NCBI GenBank assembly: GCA_025465385.1
Contig: JAODNG010000368.1
Coordinates: 1-11,352 of the forward strand
Source of the DNA: Pseudonocardiales bacterium
GTDB taxonomy: Bacteria > Actinomycetota > Actinomycetes > Mycobacteriales > Pseudonocardiaceae
Length of the DNA: 11,352 bases
Reading direction: 5' to 3'
This document shows, one piece after another, positions 4,841-11,352 of this stretch. Under the pieces are notes generated by a model that saw only the letters and a list, made by a program, of their open reading frames with translations, searched no databases and was not told the origin of the DNA. Positions within the stretch are counted from its first letter, which is position 1. The number at the start of each line of letters is the position of its first letter. A program made the translations under genes and the position numbers.

Positions 4841-7801
4841 TCAGGCGCGGGGCTTCTCCCGCATCTCGTAGGTCTCGATCTCATCGCCGACCCGGAGGTC
4901 GTGGAAGGACGAGAGCGTGATGCCGCACTCGAAACCTTCCCGGACCGATGATGCGTCATCTTTGAACCGGCGCAGCGAGGACACCGTGAAATCCTCACGG
5001 ACCACCACGTTGTCCCGAAGCAGCCGGGCCTTGGCGTTGCGCTTGATCTCGCCTGAGGTGACCATGCAGCCGGCGATGGTTCCGACCCTGGACGACCGGA
5101 AGACCTCGCGGACCTCGGCACGACCCAGCGCCACCTCCTCGTACTCCGGCTTGAGCATGCCCTTCAGCGCCTGCTCGATCTCATCGATCGCCTGATAGAT
5201 CACCGAGTAATAACGGATCTCAACACCCTCGCGGTTGGCCAGTGCGGTGGCCTTACCGTCGGCCCGGACGTTGAACCCGAGCACGATGGTGTTGTCCGCG
5301 ATGGCGAGGTTGACGTCGCCCTCAGTGATGCCACCGACCCCGCGGTGGATGACCCGCAGCTCCACCTCATCGCCGACGTCGATCTTCATCAGGGCGTCCT
5401 CCAGAGCCTCCACGGTTCCGGAGTTGTCGCCCTTGAGGATCAGGTTGAGTTCGCTGGTCTCCTTCAGCGCCTGGTCCAGATCTTCCAGACTGACCCGACG
5501 GCGCCGCGAGGCGAGGTCAGCGTTGCGCTCCCGGGTGCGCCGGCGGTCGGCGATCTGGCGGGCGATGCGGTCTTCCTCAACGACGAGGAAGTTGTCACCC
5601 GCACCCGGCACCGAGGTGAACCCATGGACCTGCACCGGTCGCGAGGGCAGCGCCTCGATGACGTCATCGCCGTGTTCGTCCACCATCCTGCGGACCCGGC
5701 CGTAGGCGTCACCCGCCACCACCGAGTCACCCACCCGAAGCGTGCCCCGTTGCACCAGCACGGTCGCCACCGGACCACGACCGCGGTCCAGATGCGCTTC
5801 GATCGCCACCCCCTGGGCTTCCATGTCGGGGTTGGCCCGCAGATCCAACGATGCATCCGCGGTGAGCAAGATCGCTTCTAGCAGCGAGTCGATGTTGGTG
5901 CCCAGCTTGGCGGAGACATCGACAAACATGGTGTCGCCGCCATACTCCTCTGGCACCAGCCCGTATTCGGTGAGCTGACCACGGATCCGAGTGGGGTCCG
6001 AGTTCTCTTTGTCGATCTTGTTCACCGCCACCACGACTGGCACACCAGCCGCCTTGGCGTGGTTGATCGCCTCTACCGTCTGCGGCATGACTCCGTCATC
6101 GGCGGCCACCACCAGCACCGCGATGTCGGTCGAGCGCGCACCGCGGGCCCGCATAGCGGTGAATGCCTCGTGGCCCGGGGTGTCGATGAAGGTGATCAGC
6201 CGCTCCACCCCCTCCAGCTCGGTGGCGACCTGGTAGGCGCCGATGTGCTGGGTGATGCCACCGGCCTCGCCGCCCATCACGTTCGCCTGGCGGATGGTGT
6301 CAAGTAGGCGAGTCTTGCCGTGGTCGACGTGACCCATCACGGTGACCACCGGAGGCCGGAACGCGAGATCGTTCTCGTCACCGGAATCCTCACCGTAAGA
6401 CAGATCGAAGGACTCCAATAGCTCCCGATCCTCGTCCTCTGGGCTGACGACCTGGATCTTGTAATTCATCTCCTGGCCCAGCAGCTCGAGCACGTCGTCG
6501 GAGACGGACTGGGTCGCCGTCACCATCTCGCCCAGGTGGAACAACGCCTGCACCAACGCAGCCGGATTGGCGTCGATCTTCTCGGCGAAGTCAGTGAGCG
6601 AGGATCCCCGACGCAGCCGGATAACCTCGCCGCCACCGCGCGGCAGCCGGACACCGCCGACCGACGGGGCCTGCATGTTGTCGAACTCCTGGCGCTTCTG
6701 CCGCTTGGACTTGCGGCCCTTGCGCGCAGGGCCACCGGGCCGACCGAATGCACCCGCCGCGCCGCCGCGGCCACGCGCACCGCCTCCCGGACGCGCTGGT
6801 CCGCCGCGGAAACCGCCGCCAGCGGGAGCGCCGCCGCCAGCGGGACCGCCGGGAGCACCACCTCCACCACCGCCGCCACCGCCGCCGCGGAAACCGCCAC
6901 CCCCACCACGGGGACCGGGGCCACCGCGGGCACCTCCGCCAGGACCACCAGGGCCGCCGCGCGCGCCTTCACCTGCGCCGGGACGCCCCGGCCGACTCGG
7001 ACCTGTTCCCGGGCTGGGCGGCCGGGGCGGCATCATGCCGGGATTCGGCCGCGGTCCGCCGCTGCCGGGTGGGCCGCTGCGGCTCGTGCTCGGGCGGTTA
7101 CCTCCGCCTGGGCGGGGAGGCATGCTGCTGGGTCCAGGTGGACTCGCGGGTGGTGCTGGTCGCTGTCCCGACGAACGCGGCGGCGCGGAACTGCCGACGC
7201 CGAAGGGATTGTTGCCTACCCGCGGGGACCGCGGACCCGGCTTCGGCAACCGCGGACGGGCGGCTCCTGGATCCTCGGGCCGTACACCCGGCCGCTGATC
7301 GGCCGGCGGCCGTTGAGGAGCCACTTGACGTTCCGCCGCTGGGCGCACAGGTGCCGCCGGCCGGTTCGGCGGAGCCGGGGGCTCCTCGACGGCAGGGGGC
7401 TGAGCAGCTACCCGGTGCTCCACTGGGGTCGCGCGCTGCGGAGGCGCTGGTGGAGTTGCCCCCGGAAACACTCCTGGTGACACTCGGGGAAGCCCCGGAG
7501 CGGACGTTTCTTCCGGTCGACGGGCGGGCACCGGTGCAGGACCGGGCTTGGCAGCGATTCCACCAGCTGCGGGGGACATCCCACCAGAGGGTCCGCGACC
7601 GCTGGTCGATGCGCCGTTGGCGTGGGACTGCTTGCCCACATCGGAGGGAAACGAGTCGCGAAGCTTGCGGGCGACCGGTGCCTCCACCGTTGAAGAGGCG
7701 GACTTCACATACTCGCCGAGATCGGCGAGTTTCTTGAGAACGTCTTTGCTGGTGACACCGAGCTCTTTCGCGAGCTCGTGCACGCGGGCCTTACCTGCCA
7801 C
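4841..7801 (-). CDS. infB: Translation initiation factor IF-2
   Basis: The GTPase that brings initiator fMet-tRNA to the 30S subunit and drives subunit joining. The product is 986 residues. It opens with the IF2N helix domain (ARVHELAKELGVTSKDVL from residue 4). A long Pro-, Gly- and Arg-rich disordered insert follows (about 60-360), including ten consecutive glycines at 306-315, then a basic patch KGRKSKRQKRQ near 361. A second IF2N domain precedes the G domain, with GHVDHGKT (490-497), DTPGHE (540-545), NKID (594-597) and SAK (630-632). Domains II-IV follow, ending in the tRNA-binding beta barrel. The start is the GTG at 7801, since AAGGAGA lies just upstream; an in-frame TTG at 7831 would place the SD inside the gene. 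The insert makes it longer than E. coli IF-2 (890) and somewhat longer than mycobacterial IF-2 (about 900). A 193-nt gap separates it from ylxR and a strong hairpin follows it. Confidence 0.98.
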   Translation of the reverse strand: MAGKARVHELAKELGVTSKDVLKKLADLGEYVKSASSTVEAPVARKLRDSFPSDVGKQSHANGASTSGRGPSGGMSPAAGGIAAKPGPAPVPARRPEETSAPGLPRVSPGVFPGATPPAPPQRATPVEHRVAAQPPAVEEPPAPPNRPAAPVRPAAERQVAPQRPPADQRPGVRPEDPGAARPRLPKPGPRSPRVGNNPFGVGSSAPPRSSGQRPAPPASPPGPSSMPPRPGGGNRPSTSRSGPPGSGGPRPNPGMMPPRPPSPGTGPSRPGRPGAGEGARGGPGGPGGGARGGPGPRGGGGGFRGGGGGGGGGGAPGGPAGGGAPAGGGFRGGPARPGGGARGRGGAAGAFGRPGGPARKGRKSKRQKRQEFDNMQAPSVGGVRLPRGGGEVIRLRRGSSLTDFAEKIDANPAALVQALFHLGEMVTATQSVSDDVLELLGQEMNYKIQVVSPEDEDRELLESFDLSYGEDSGDENDLAFRPPVVTVMGHVDHGKTRLLDTIRQANVMGGEAGGITQHIGAYQVATELEGVERLITFIDTPGHEAFTAMRARGARSTDIAVLVVAADDGVMPQTVEAINHAKAAGVPVVVAVNKIDKENSDPTRIRGQLTEYGLVPEEYGGDTMFVDVSAKLGTNIDSLLEAILLTADASLDLRANPDMEAQGVAIEAHLDRGRGPVATVLVQRGTLRVGDSVVAGDAYGRVRRMVDEHGDDVIEALPSRPVQVHGFTSVPGAGDNFLVVEEDRIARQIADRRRTRERNADLASRRRRVSLEDLDQALKETSELNLILKGDNSGTVEALEDALMKIDVGDEVELRVIHRGVGGITEGDVNLAIADNTIVLGFNVRADGKATALANREGVEIRYYSVIYQAIDEIEQALKGMLKPEYEEVALGRAEVREVFRSSRVGTIAGCMVTSGEIKRNAKARLLRDNVVVREDFTVSSLRRFKDDASSVREGFECGITLSSFHDLRVGDEIETYEMREKPRA

Positions 7802-7994
7802 TGCTCTCCTTACTGATGGAGCCGGCGGCAACCCCGCTCGACCCCGTTACTAGTACATGTTCATCGCTGTCAGTGCTTCACGACTGCGGGTACATTTCGG
7901 AATCGACCTGCTCTCTGTGTCGACCGCGCACCGGGGCGGTCCCGGCGTCGGCACGTCCTCGGCGAACCGAGAACCTCACGCGTCTGGCGAACGG
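7802..7994 (-). promoter_or_regulatory. ylxR-infB leader, possible internal promoter
   Basis: This 193-nt gap is the longest inside the minus-strand string. It holds no ORF of note. On the minus strand CTGACA (7868-7873) is followed 15 nt later by TAGTAA (7847-7852), with the overlapping hexamer TACTAG at 7850-7855. This is a loose match to a sigma-70 type promoter with short spacing. A separate promoter or an RNA leader for infB is plausible from the length, but the sequence match is weak. Confidence 0.3.
7805..7811 (-). promoter_or_regulatory. Shine-Dalgarno that fixes the infB start
   Basis: Minus-strand AAGGAGA ends three bases before GTG 7801, with the AGGAG core about five bases before it. 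It is one of the strongest ribosome-binding sites in the window. It rules out the upstream TTG at 7831, and the IF2N domain follows immediately. Confidence 0.85.
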
Positions 7995-8309
7995 CTAGGT
8001 GAGGAAGGCGTACACCGCTACGGTGTCGAGCGCACCCGCGGAGCGCAACGCCCGCGGGAAGGCCCGGCGCCGCTCGGCTAGACGCAAGCATCCGATATCG
8101 GGATGCACCCACGCACCTCGACCTGGATACCGACGCCGCGGGTCCGGGACTAGGGTCCCATCCACCGCCACCACACGCAGCAATCCGGAAGCCGCCGTCT
8201 TGGTCCGGCAACCCACGCAGGTCCGGACTGGCTCGGCGGGCCGCTCGCGGCGGCAGCGCCGAACATCATCCGGGCAGGCGTAGACCGTCCCCCGACGGGA
8301 GGCCTCCAC
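7995..8309 (-). CDS. ylxR: YlxR / DUF448 family RNA-binding protein
   Basis: A 104-residue basic protein of the YlxR family, a small nucleic-acid-binding fold conserved between nusA and infB. In some bacteria YlxR has been linked to RNase P or to transcription regulation; its role here is inferred. The family core is present: RTCVGCR (29-35, Cys31 and Cys34), LVPDP and GRGAWVH (63-69), then Cys74 and a basic helix RLAERRRAFPRALR. The GTG at 8309, four bases after the nusA stop, is the only ATG, GTG or TTG codon that does not fall inside nusA. It gives an N-terminal extension of about 28 residues with two extra cysteines (12 and 19) that the core does not need. No strong SD precedes it, so translation may be coupled to nusA termination. 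The companion ylxQ gene of Firmicutes is absent. Confidence 0.88.
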   Translation of the reverse strand: MEASRRGTVYACPDDVRRCRRERPAEPVRTCVGCRTKTAASGLLRVVAVDGTLVPDPRRRYPGRGAWVHPDIGCLRLAERRRAFPRALRSAGALDTVAVYAFLT

Positions 8310-8313
8310 AATT

Positions 8314-9372
8314 CTAGCGCGTCCCGGCCGCGGGCGGAGAACCGGCATTGGTGACCGGTACCTCAGCGCGCGCAACGCCGGCCGGTGGGGATGCCATCGG
8401 GTCCGCGTCGCTTCGAATGTCGATCTTCCATCCGGTCAACCGGGCAGCAAGCCTGGCGTTCTGGCCTTCCTTGCCAATCGCAAGCGACAGCTGGAAATCG
8501 GGGACGACGACCCGGGCCGTCTTAGCTCGGGCATCGATCACCTGTACCGAGATGACCTTCGCCGGGGACAACGCATTTCCCACGAATGTCGCGGGGTCCT
8601 CGGCATAATCAATGATGTCGATCTTCTCGCCACCCAGCTCACTCATCACATTGCGGACCCGCTGGCCCATAGGTCCGATACAGGCGCCCTTGGCATTGAC
8701 TCCTGCGATGGTCGACCGGACGGCGATCTTGGAGCGATGCCCCGCTTCCCTGGCTACCGCGGGAATCTCCACGGTCCCGTCGGCGATCTCGGGAACCTCC
8801 AGGGCGAACAGCCGGCGGACCAGGTTGGGATGCGTGCGAGACAGGGTGATCTGCGGTCCGCGCATTCCCCGGGATACGCCGACCACGTAGCACTTGATCC
8901 GCTCACCGTGGCGGTAGGTTTCCTTGGGAGCCTGCTCCACCGGCGGGATCACGCCCTCGGTCTCGCCGATCTGGACCACCACCACGCCACGGGCGTTGGC
9001 CCGCGCGTCACGTTGAACGAGCCCGGCGACGATCTCGCCTTCCTTGGCCGAGAACTCGCCGAAGGTACGTTCGTGTTCGGCATCACGCAGCCGTTGCAAA
9101 ATCACCTGGCGGGCGGTGGTGGCCGCGATCCGGCCGAACCCTTCGGGGGTGTCGTCCCACTCCTGGCTGACGTTGCCGTCCTCGTCGAGCTCCTGCGCGA
9201 GGACCCGGACGAGGCCGCTTTTGCGGTCGACGTCAATGCGAACGTGCGGTTGATGGCCGTCGGTGTGCTTGTACGCGGTCAGCAGCGCCGTCTCGATTGC
9301 CTCGAGAACCGTATCGAAAGAGATGTCCTTGTCCCGTTCGATGGCGCGTAGCGCGGCGATGTCGACGTTCAC
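8314..9372 (-). CDS. nusA: Transcription termination/antitermination factor NusA
   Basis: Binds RNA polymerase and nascent RNA, modulating pausing, termination and rRNA antitermination. The 352-residue product has the short actinobacterial form without the C-terminal acidic repeats of E. coli NusA. Domain order: the polymerase-binding N-terminal domain (1 to about 105, with WDDTPEGFGRIAATTARQV), the S1 domain (about 108-185, FSAKEGEIVAG through ITLSRTHPNLVR), KH1 with GPMGQRVRN (233-241) and KH2 with GKEGQNARLAARLTGW (300-315). A short Pro/Ala tail ends it. The start is GTG 9372, with GGGAGGA five to six bases before it. An in-frame TTG at 9384 would overlap that SD. The GTG overlaps the rimP stop (GTGA), so the two are translationally coupled. 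ylxR follows four bases after the TAG. Confidence 0.98.
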   Translation of the reverse strand: MNVDIAALRAIERDKDISFDTVLEAIETALLTAYKHTDGHQPHVRIDVDRKSGLVRVLAQELDEDGNVSQEWDDTPEGFGRIAATTARQVILQRLRDAEHERTFGEFSAKEGEIVAGLVQRDARANARGVVVVQIGETEGVIPPVEQAPKETYRHGERIKCYVVGVSRGMRGPQITLSRTHPNLVRRLFALEVPEIADGTVEIPAVAREAGHRSKIAVRSTIAGVNAKGACIGPMGQRVRNVMSELGGEKIDIIDYAEDPATFVGNALSPAKVISVQVIDARAKTARVVVPDFQLSLAIGKEGQNARLAARLTGWKIDIRSDADPMASPPAGVARAEVPVTNAGSPPAAGTR

Positions 9373-9893
9373 CGTTCCTCCCAATCCTGCCGGCTCGCGC
9401 CGTCGAGCGCAGCGAGCTCGGTAGCGGGCGGGTGGCGAAACTCCACCTCGACCACCGCGCGGCTCAGCTCCGTGTAGCGCACCCGGCGCAGGGATCCCGA
9501 CGCCAGCAGCGTGACGCCCTCGTCATCGCAGTCACCGATCCGACCGATCAACTCTCCACCGGCTACCAGTGTGGCTCGAACCAGCCGGAGCCGGTTGCGC
9601 CGCCAGTGCCGCGGGTGGGTCAGCGGCCGGTCAACTCCGGGCGAAGTCACCTCAAGGGTGTAGGGCCCGGCCATCAGCTCATCGCGCTCGTCCAAGGCCA
9701 GCGACACCGCGCGGCTCACGGCGGCGATGTCGTCCAGCCCCACGCCGGCGTCCGAATCAACGATTACCCGGATCACCCAGCGCTGGCCTATCCGCATCTC
9801 CTCCAAGCTCTCCAGATCGAACCCCACATCAGCCACCGCGTCGCGCACCACCGACTCGATTGCTGAGCCGAGGTTCGCGGGCTGCGCGGTCAC
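9369..9893 (-). CDS. rimP: Ribosome maturation factor RimP
   Basis: RimP binds early 30S intermediates and aids assembly around S12. The product is 174 residues. The N-terminal domain runs from IESVVRDAVADVGFDLESLE through VIRVIVDSDAGVGLDDIAAVSRAVS, and the hallmark SPGVDRPL is at residues 84-91. The C-terminal SH3-like domain (LIGRIGDCDDEGVTLL) follows. I chose GTG 9893 because AGGAGG lies five bases upstream (9899-9904); the next in-frame start, ATG 9962, adds 23 residues with no conservation I can see. The gene is first in the minus-strand string, and its promoter should lie in the 177-nt divergent spacer upstream. Confidence 0.96.
   Translation of the reverse strand: MTAQPANLGSAIESVVRDAVADVGFDLESLEEMRIGQRWVIRVIVDSDAGVGLDDIAAVSRAVSLALDERDELMAGPYTLEVTSPGVDRPLTHPRHWRRNRLRLVRATLVAGGELIGRIGDCDDEGVTLLASGSLRRVRYTELSRAVVEVEFRHPPATELAALDGASRQDWEER
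9376..9382 (-). promoter_or_regulatory. Shine-Dalgarno of nusA, inside the 3' end of rimP
   Basis: Minus-strand GGGAGGA lies three bases before GTG 9372 and within the last codons of rimP. It supports the short nusA start, against the TTG at 9384 upstream of it, and gives nusA its own initiation signal in addition to the GTGA stop-start overlap. Confidence 0.8.
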
Positions 9894-10070
9894 CGTGGCC
9901 TCCTGACTAGAAGTGACTGTCTCTCTACAATGTGGTAACGCGGCGATACACCAACGCGGCATGACCCGGTCGGGATTACCTAGGGTATCGCGTCGCGGAA
10001 CCACGCTGCGCCAAGTGGATCACGGTGCTGAGCCCGCAGCAAACCAGGGCTGCTGGCAAGATGGCCGACC
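9894..10070. promoter_or_regulatory. Divergent spacer between rimP and the lipoprotein gene
   Basis: This 177-nt region must hold the promoter of the rimP string and may hold that of the lipoprotein/DUF4439 pair. At 9977-9987 the near-palindrome TACCTAGGGTA contains a TANNNT hexamer on each strand (TAGGGT on plus, TACCCT on minus), so it could supply back-to-back -10 boxes with leaders of about 80 nt each. I found no convincing -35 partner on either strand. Region identity is sound; the box assignment is a weak inference. Confidence 0.35.
9899..9904 (-). promoter_or_regulatory. Shine-Dalgarno that fixes the rimP start
   Basis: Minus-strand AGGAGG, a full match to the anti-SD core, lies five bases before GTG 9893. 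It decides the start against ATG 9962. Confidence 0.8.
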
Positions 10071-10583
10071 GTGCCAGCAGCCCGTCCCAGCCGTCGTGGC
10101 GTGTTGGCCATCGGCACCGCGCTGCTGGTAGCCGGTCCGGCAGCGCTGACCGGCTGCAACCCATCGGCACGGGCACCCACGGGGCCCGATCCGCTCGAGT
10201 CACCAGCCCGGCGCGCCGAGGCTGACGCGGCGCTGGCGCACGCGGTAGGCCAGACGGAGGCTCAAGCCAACCCGGCGTTGGCTGCCTCAGCGAGGGCGCT
10301 CGCTGAGGACCGGATGACGCATGCCACGGCGCTGCGCGCCGAGCTGCGCCGGGTCCGGCCTGGCCCGGCCTCCCCCAGCGCCGTCTCGCCGCCGGTGCCC
10401 GCGCCGGCTGCACCCGTGGCCGCCACTACCGATGTTTCCGCAGCGCGGACGGCGTTGGCTCAGGCGGCGCGCGCGGCCCAAGACGAAGCGGCCGGACTGG
10501 TCGTCACACTCCCTGGGTACCGCGCCGCGCTGCTCGCATCGGTAGCCGCCTGCTGCGCGACCCACGTGGCGCTGCTCTCATGA
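10071..10583 (+). CDS. Predicted Tat-exported lipoprotein, alanine-rich (Rv2843-like position)
   Basis: A 170-residue protein with a lipoprotein signal: twin arginine in SRRGVLAIG (7-15), a hydrophobic stretch and the lipobox LTGC with Cys29 as the predicted lipid anchor. The RR pair before the hydrophobic core suggests Tat export. The mature part is Ala-rich and predicted helical: one helix pair around 45-90 (with AEDRMTHATALRAEL), a Pro/Ala linker at about 93-118, and a second pair at 120-170 (ending CCATHVALLS). The helix layout resembles the DUF4439 protein encoded next, so it may be a ferritin-like four-helix bundle, but I see no full metal-ligand set. GTG 10071 is the only normal start before the RR motif and has no clear SD. 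Its stop overlaps the next gene's ATG (ATGA). M. tuberculosis Rv2843 holds the same position. Function unknown. Confidence 0.8.
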   Translation: MPAARPSRRGVLAIGTALLVAGPAALTGCNPSARAPTGPDPLESPARRAEADAALAHAVGQTEAQANPALAASARALAEDRMTHATALRAELRRVRPGPASPSAVSPPVPAPAAPVAATTDVSAARTALAQAARAAQDEAAGLVVTLPGYRAALLASVAACCATHVALLS

Positions 10584-11097
10584 GACGCCCACGCCCCGAC
10601 AGGGAGACACATCGGGACAAAGAGACACCTTTGAGGCCCGATATGTACCCATACCGGTCTGGACCCCAGGTGCCGGTCGGGGCGTTGCAGGGAGCGTTGG
10701 GGCTGAGCATGCGGCGGTGTGGGTTTACGGGCTCGTCGGGGCATTTCTGCCGGATGCATTGAGCCGCCGGCTCGACGAGGCCGGTATCGCCCATCAGGCT
10801 CGGCGGGACGCCACGCAACGGATCCTGATCGACGCGGGTGCTACGCCAGTGCCACCAGAACCGGGCTACCTCACCCCAGAACCGGTCACCGATGCCGCCT
10901 CCGCGCTGCGGCTGGCGATCACCGCGGAGACCGACGCAGCCGCGGCGTGGCGCTCGGTGGTCGAGCGCAGTCCGGCTGATGCGGACCTGCGCGGGACCGC
11001 GCTGGAGGCACTGACCGACGCAGCCGTGCGGGCGACCCGCTGGCGGGCAACCGCGGGTGCTACACCGCTGACGGTGCCGTTTCCCGGCGCACCCTGA
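10580..11097 (+). pseudogene. DUF4439 ferritin-like protein, broken by a one-base frameshift
   Basis: The DUF4439 domain is split between two frames. From ATG 10580 (overlapping the lipoprotein stop as ATGA), or from ATG 10643 (with GAGG six bases upstream), the reading is PVGALQGALG; it then loses the family frame at a run of four G (10699-10702). The next frame continues AEHAAVWVYGLVGAFL and runs to the stop at 11097, with AHQARRDA, ITAETDAAAAWRSVVE and VRATRWRATAG. Adding one G restores a single 172-residue protein with the expected ALQGALGAEHAAVWVYG helix. The downstream frame has no ATG, GTG or TTG start ahead of EHAAV; its first is the GTG at 10717, inside the helix. The two helices with EH and the later AE/R residues resemble a ferritin-like four-helix metal site. 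Either the gene is recently broken or the assembly lost a base. The remaining frame is clean, which favours a recent event or an error. Confidence 0.8.
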
Positions 11098-11123
11098 GCT
11101 CGTCCGGAACACGAGGACACGAT

Positions 11124-11129
11124 TACCGT
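11124..11129 (+). promoter_or_regulatory. Possible -10 box for a leaderless yjbQ-type transcript
   Basis: TACCGT (11124-11129) fits the actinobacterial -10 pattern TANNNT. Six bases separate it from GTG 11136, the spacing expected if transcription starts at the G of the start codon. The nearest purine-rich stretch, AGGA at 11114-11117, is about 18 bases away, too far for an SD. No clear -35 is visible. Confidence 0.4.
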
Positions 11130-11135
11130 ACGACC

Positions 11136-11352
11136 GTGCATACCGAGCAGATTCGCATCGAGACCGGCTCGCGTGAACAGGTCCATGATTTGACCAAGGA
11201 CTGCCAAGCCTTCCTGCACCGGGCCACTGCCGGTGATGGCCTGCTGCACGTCTGGGTGCCGCACGCGACCGCCGGCCTTGCGGTGATCGAGACCGGGTCC
11301 GGCAGCGACACCGACCTGCTCGCCGCGCTGCGCGAGCTGCTGCCCGCCGACG
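11136..11352 (+). CDS. YjbQ / UPF0047 family protein (3' end cut off)
   Basis: The first 72 codons of a YjbQ-family protein, open to the right edge. Family members are about 135 residues, so about half is present. The diagnostic block VPHATAGLAVIETGSGSDTD is at residues 41-60, with the conserved histidine at 43 and the acidic GSDTDLL at 56-62. The upstream strand DGLLHVWVPH also fits. Proteins of this family are annotated as secondary thiamine-phosphate synthases from complementation in E. coli; the true cellular role is not settled. M. tuberculosis has one such protein (Rv2556c). The GTG at 11136 begins 38 nt after the DUF4439 stop and lacks a nearby SD. It may be leaderless or part of the lipoprotein-DUF4439 transcript. 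The frame stays open upstream, so a longer N-terminus is not excluded. Confidence 0.85.
   Translation, partial: MHTEQIRIETGSREQVHDLTKDCQAFLHRATAGDGLLHVWVPHATAGLAVIETGSGSDTDLLAALRELLPAD

Noticed and set aside
6840..7130. GCC/GGC-rich repetitive stretch considered as a satellite or CRISPR-like array
   Set aside because: The repeats are irregular codon-level Gly/Pro runs inside the intact infB frame, with no constant repeat and spacer pattern.
6536..7737. Long plus-strand frames opposite the infB repeat region
   Set aside because: They mirror the Gly/Pro/Arg-rich insert of IF-2, and the low-complexity DNA keeps several frames open. No motif or start signal supports them.
7802..7831. Upstream TTG start for infB at 7831
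   Set aside because: The strong SD at 7805-7811 lies downstream of it and points to GTG 7801, immediately before the conserved IF2N domain.
10604..10628. Short direct repeat GAGACAC (10604-10610 and 10622-10628) considered as an insertion target duplication or operator
   Set aside because: Seven bases at this spacing are expected by chance, and no element lies between the copies.
10504..11112. A 202-codon minus-strand frame opposite the lipoprotein end and DUF4439 gene
   Set aside because: The plus strand carries the DUF4439 motifs in both parts of its split frame. The minus frame has no domain or SD.

Overview
The window comes from a high-G+C actinobacterium. The protein sequences fit the Pseudonocardiales/Mycobacteriales branch: NusA has the short actinobacterial form, IF-2 carries a long Gly/Pro/Arg-rich N-terminal insert, and the rimP-nusA-ylxR-infB cluster sits head to head with a lipoprotein/DUF4439 pair, as I recall for Rv2842c-Rv2844 of Mycobacterium tuberculosis. 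I cannot fix the genus from sequence alone.

Layout. About 9.9 kb on the minus strand is one translation and ribosome-maturation gene string. In the direction of transcription it reads rimP, nusA, ylxR, infB, ylxP (DUF503), rbfA, nrnA (DHH phosphoesterase), an acyl-CoA dehydrogenase-like flavoprotein, truB and ribF (cut by the left edge). Several joints are overlapped or tight: rimP/nusA share GTGA, rbfA/nrnA overlap by 8 nt, and nusA/ylxR, ylxP/rbfA and the flavoprotein/truB pair are separated by 4-25 nt. Four gaps exceed 100 nt: ylxR-infB (193 nt), infB-ylxP (108 nt, with a 15-bp perfect hairpin), nrnA-flavoprotein (122 nt, with an 8-bp hairpin) and the divergent rimP/lipoprotein spacer (177 nt). 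No gene-free stretch exceeds 300 nt.

On the plus strand, from about 10071 to the right edge, lie a Tat-type lipoprotein gene, a DUF4439 ferritin-like gene that overlaps it but is broken by a one-base frameshift in a G run, and the start of a YjbQ/UPF0047-family gene cut by the right edge.

Function. The minus-strand genes cover 30S maturation (RimP, RbfA), transcription elongation/antitermination (NusA), initiation (IF-2), tRNA Psi55 synthesis (TruB), flavin cofactor synthesis (RibF) and nanoRNA/cyclic dinucleotide breakdown (NrnA). The order matches the classic bacterial rimP-nusA-ylxR-infB-ylxP-rbfA-truB-ribF cluster, with nrnA and the flavoprotein inserted between rbfA and truB. I do not see a wholly new system. 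The points most worth a second look are the atypical flavoprotein, which lacks both usual catalytic glutamates; the DUF4439 frameshift; the hairpins inside the operon; and a likely leaderless start for the YjbQ gene.
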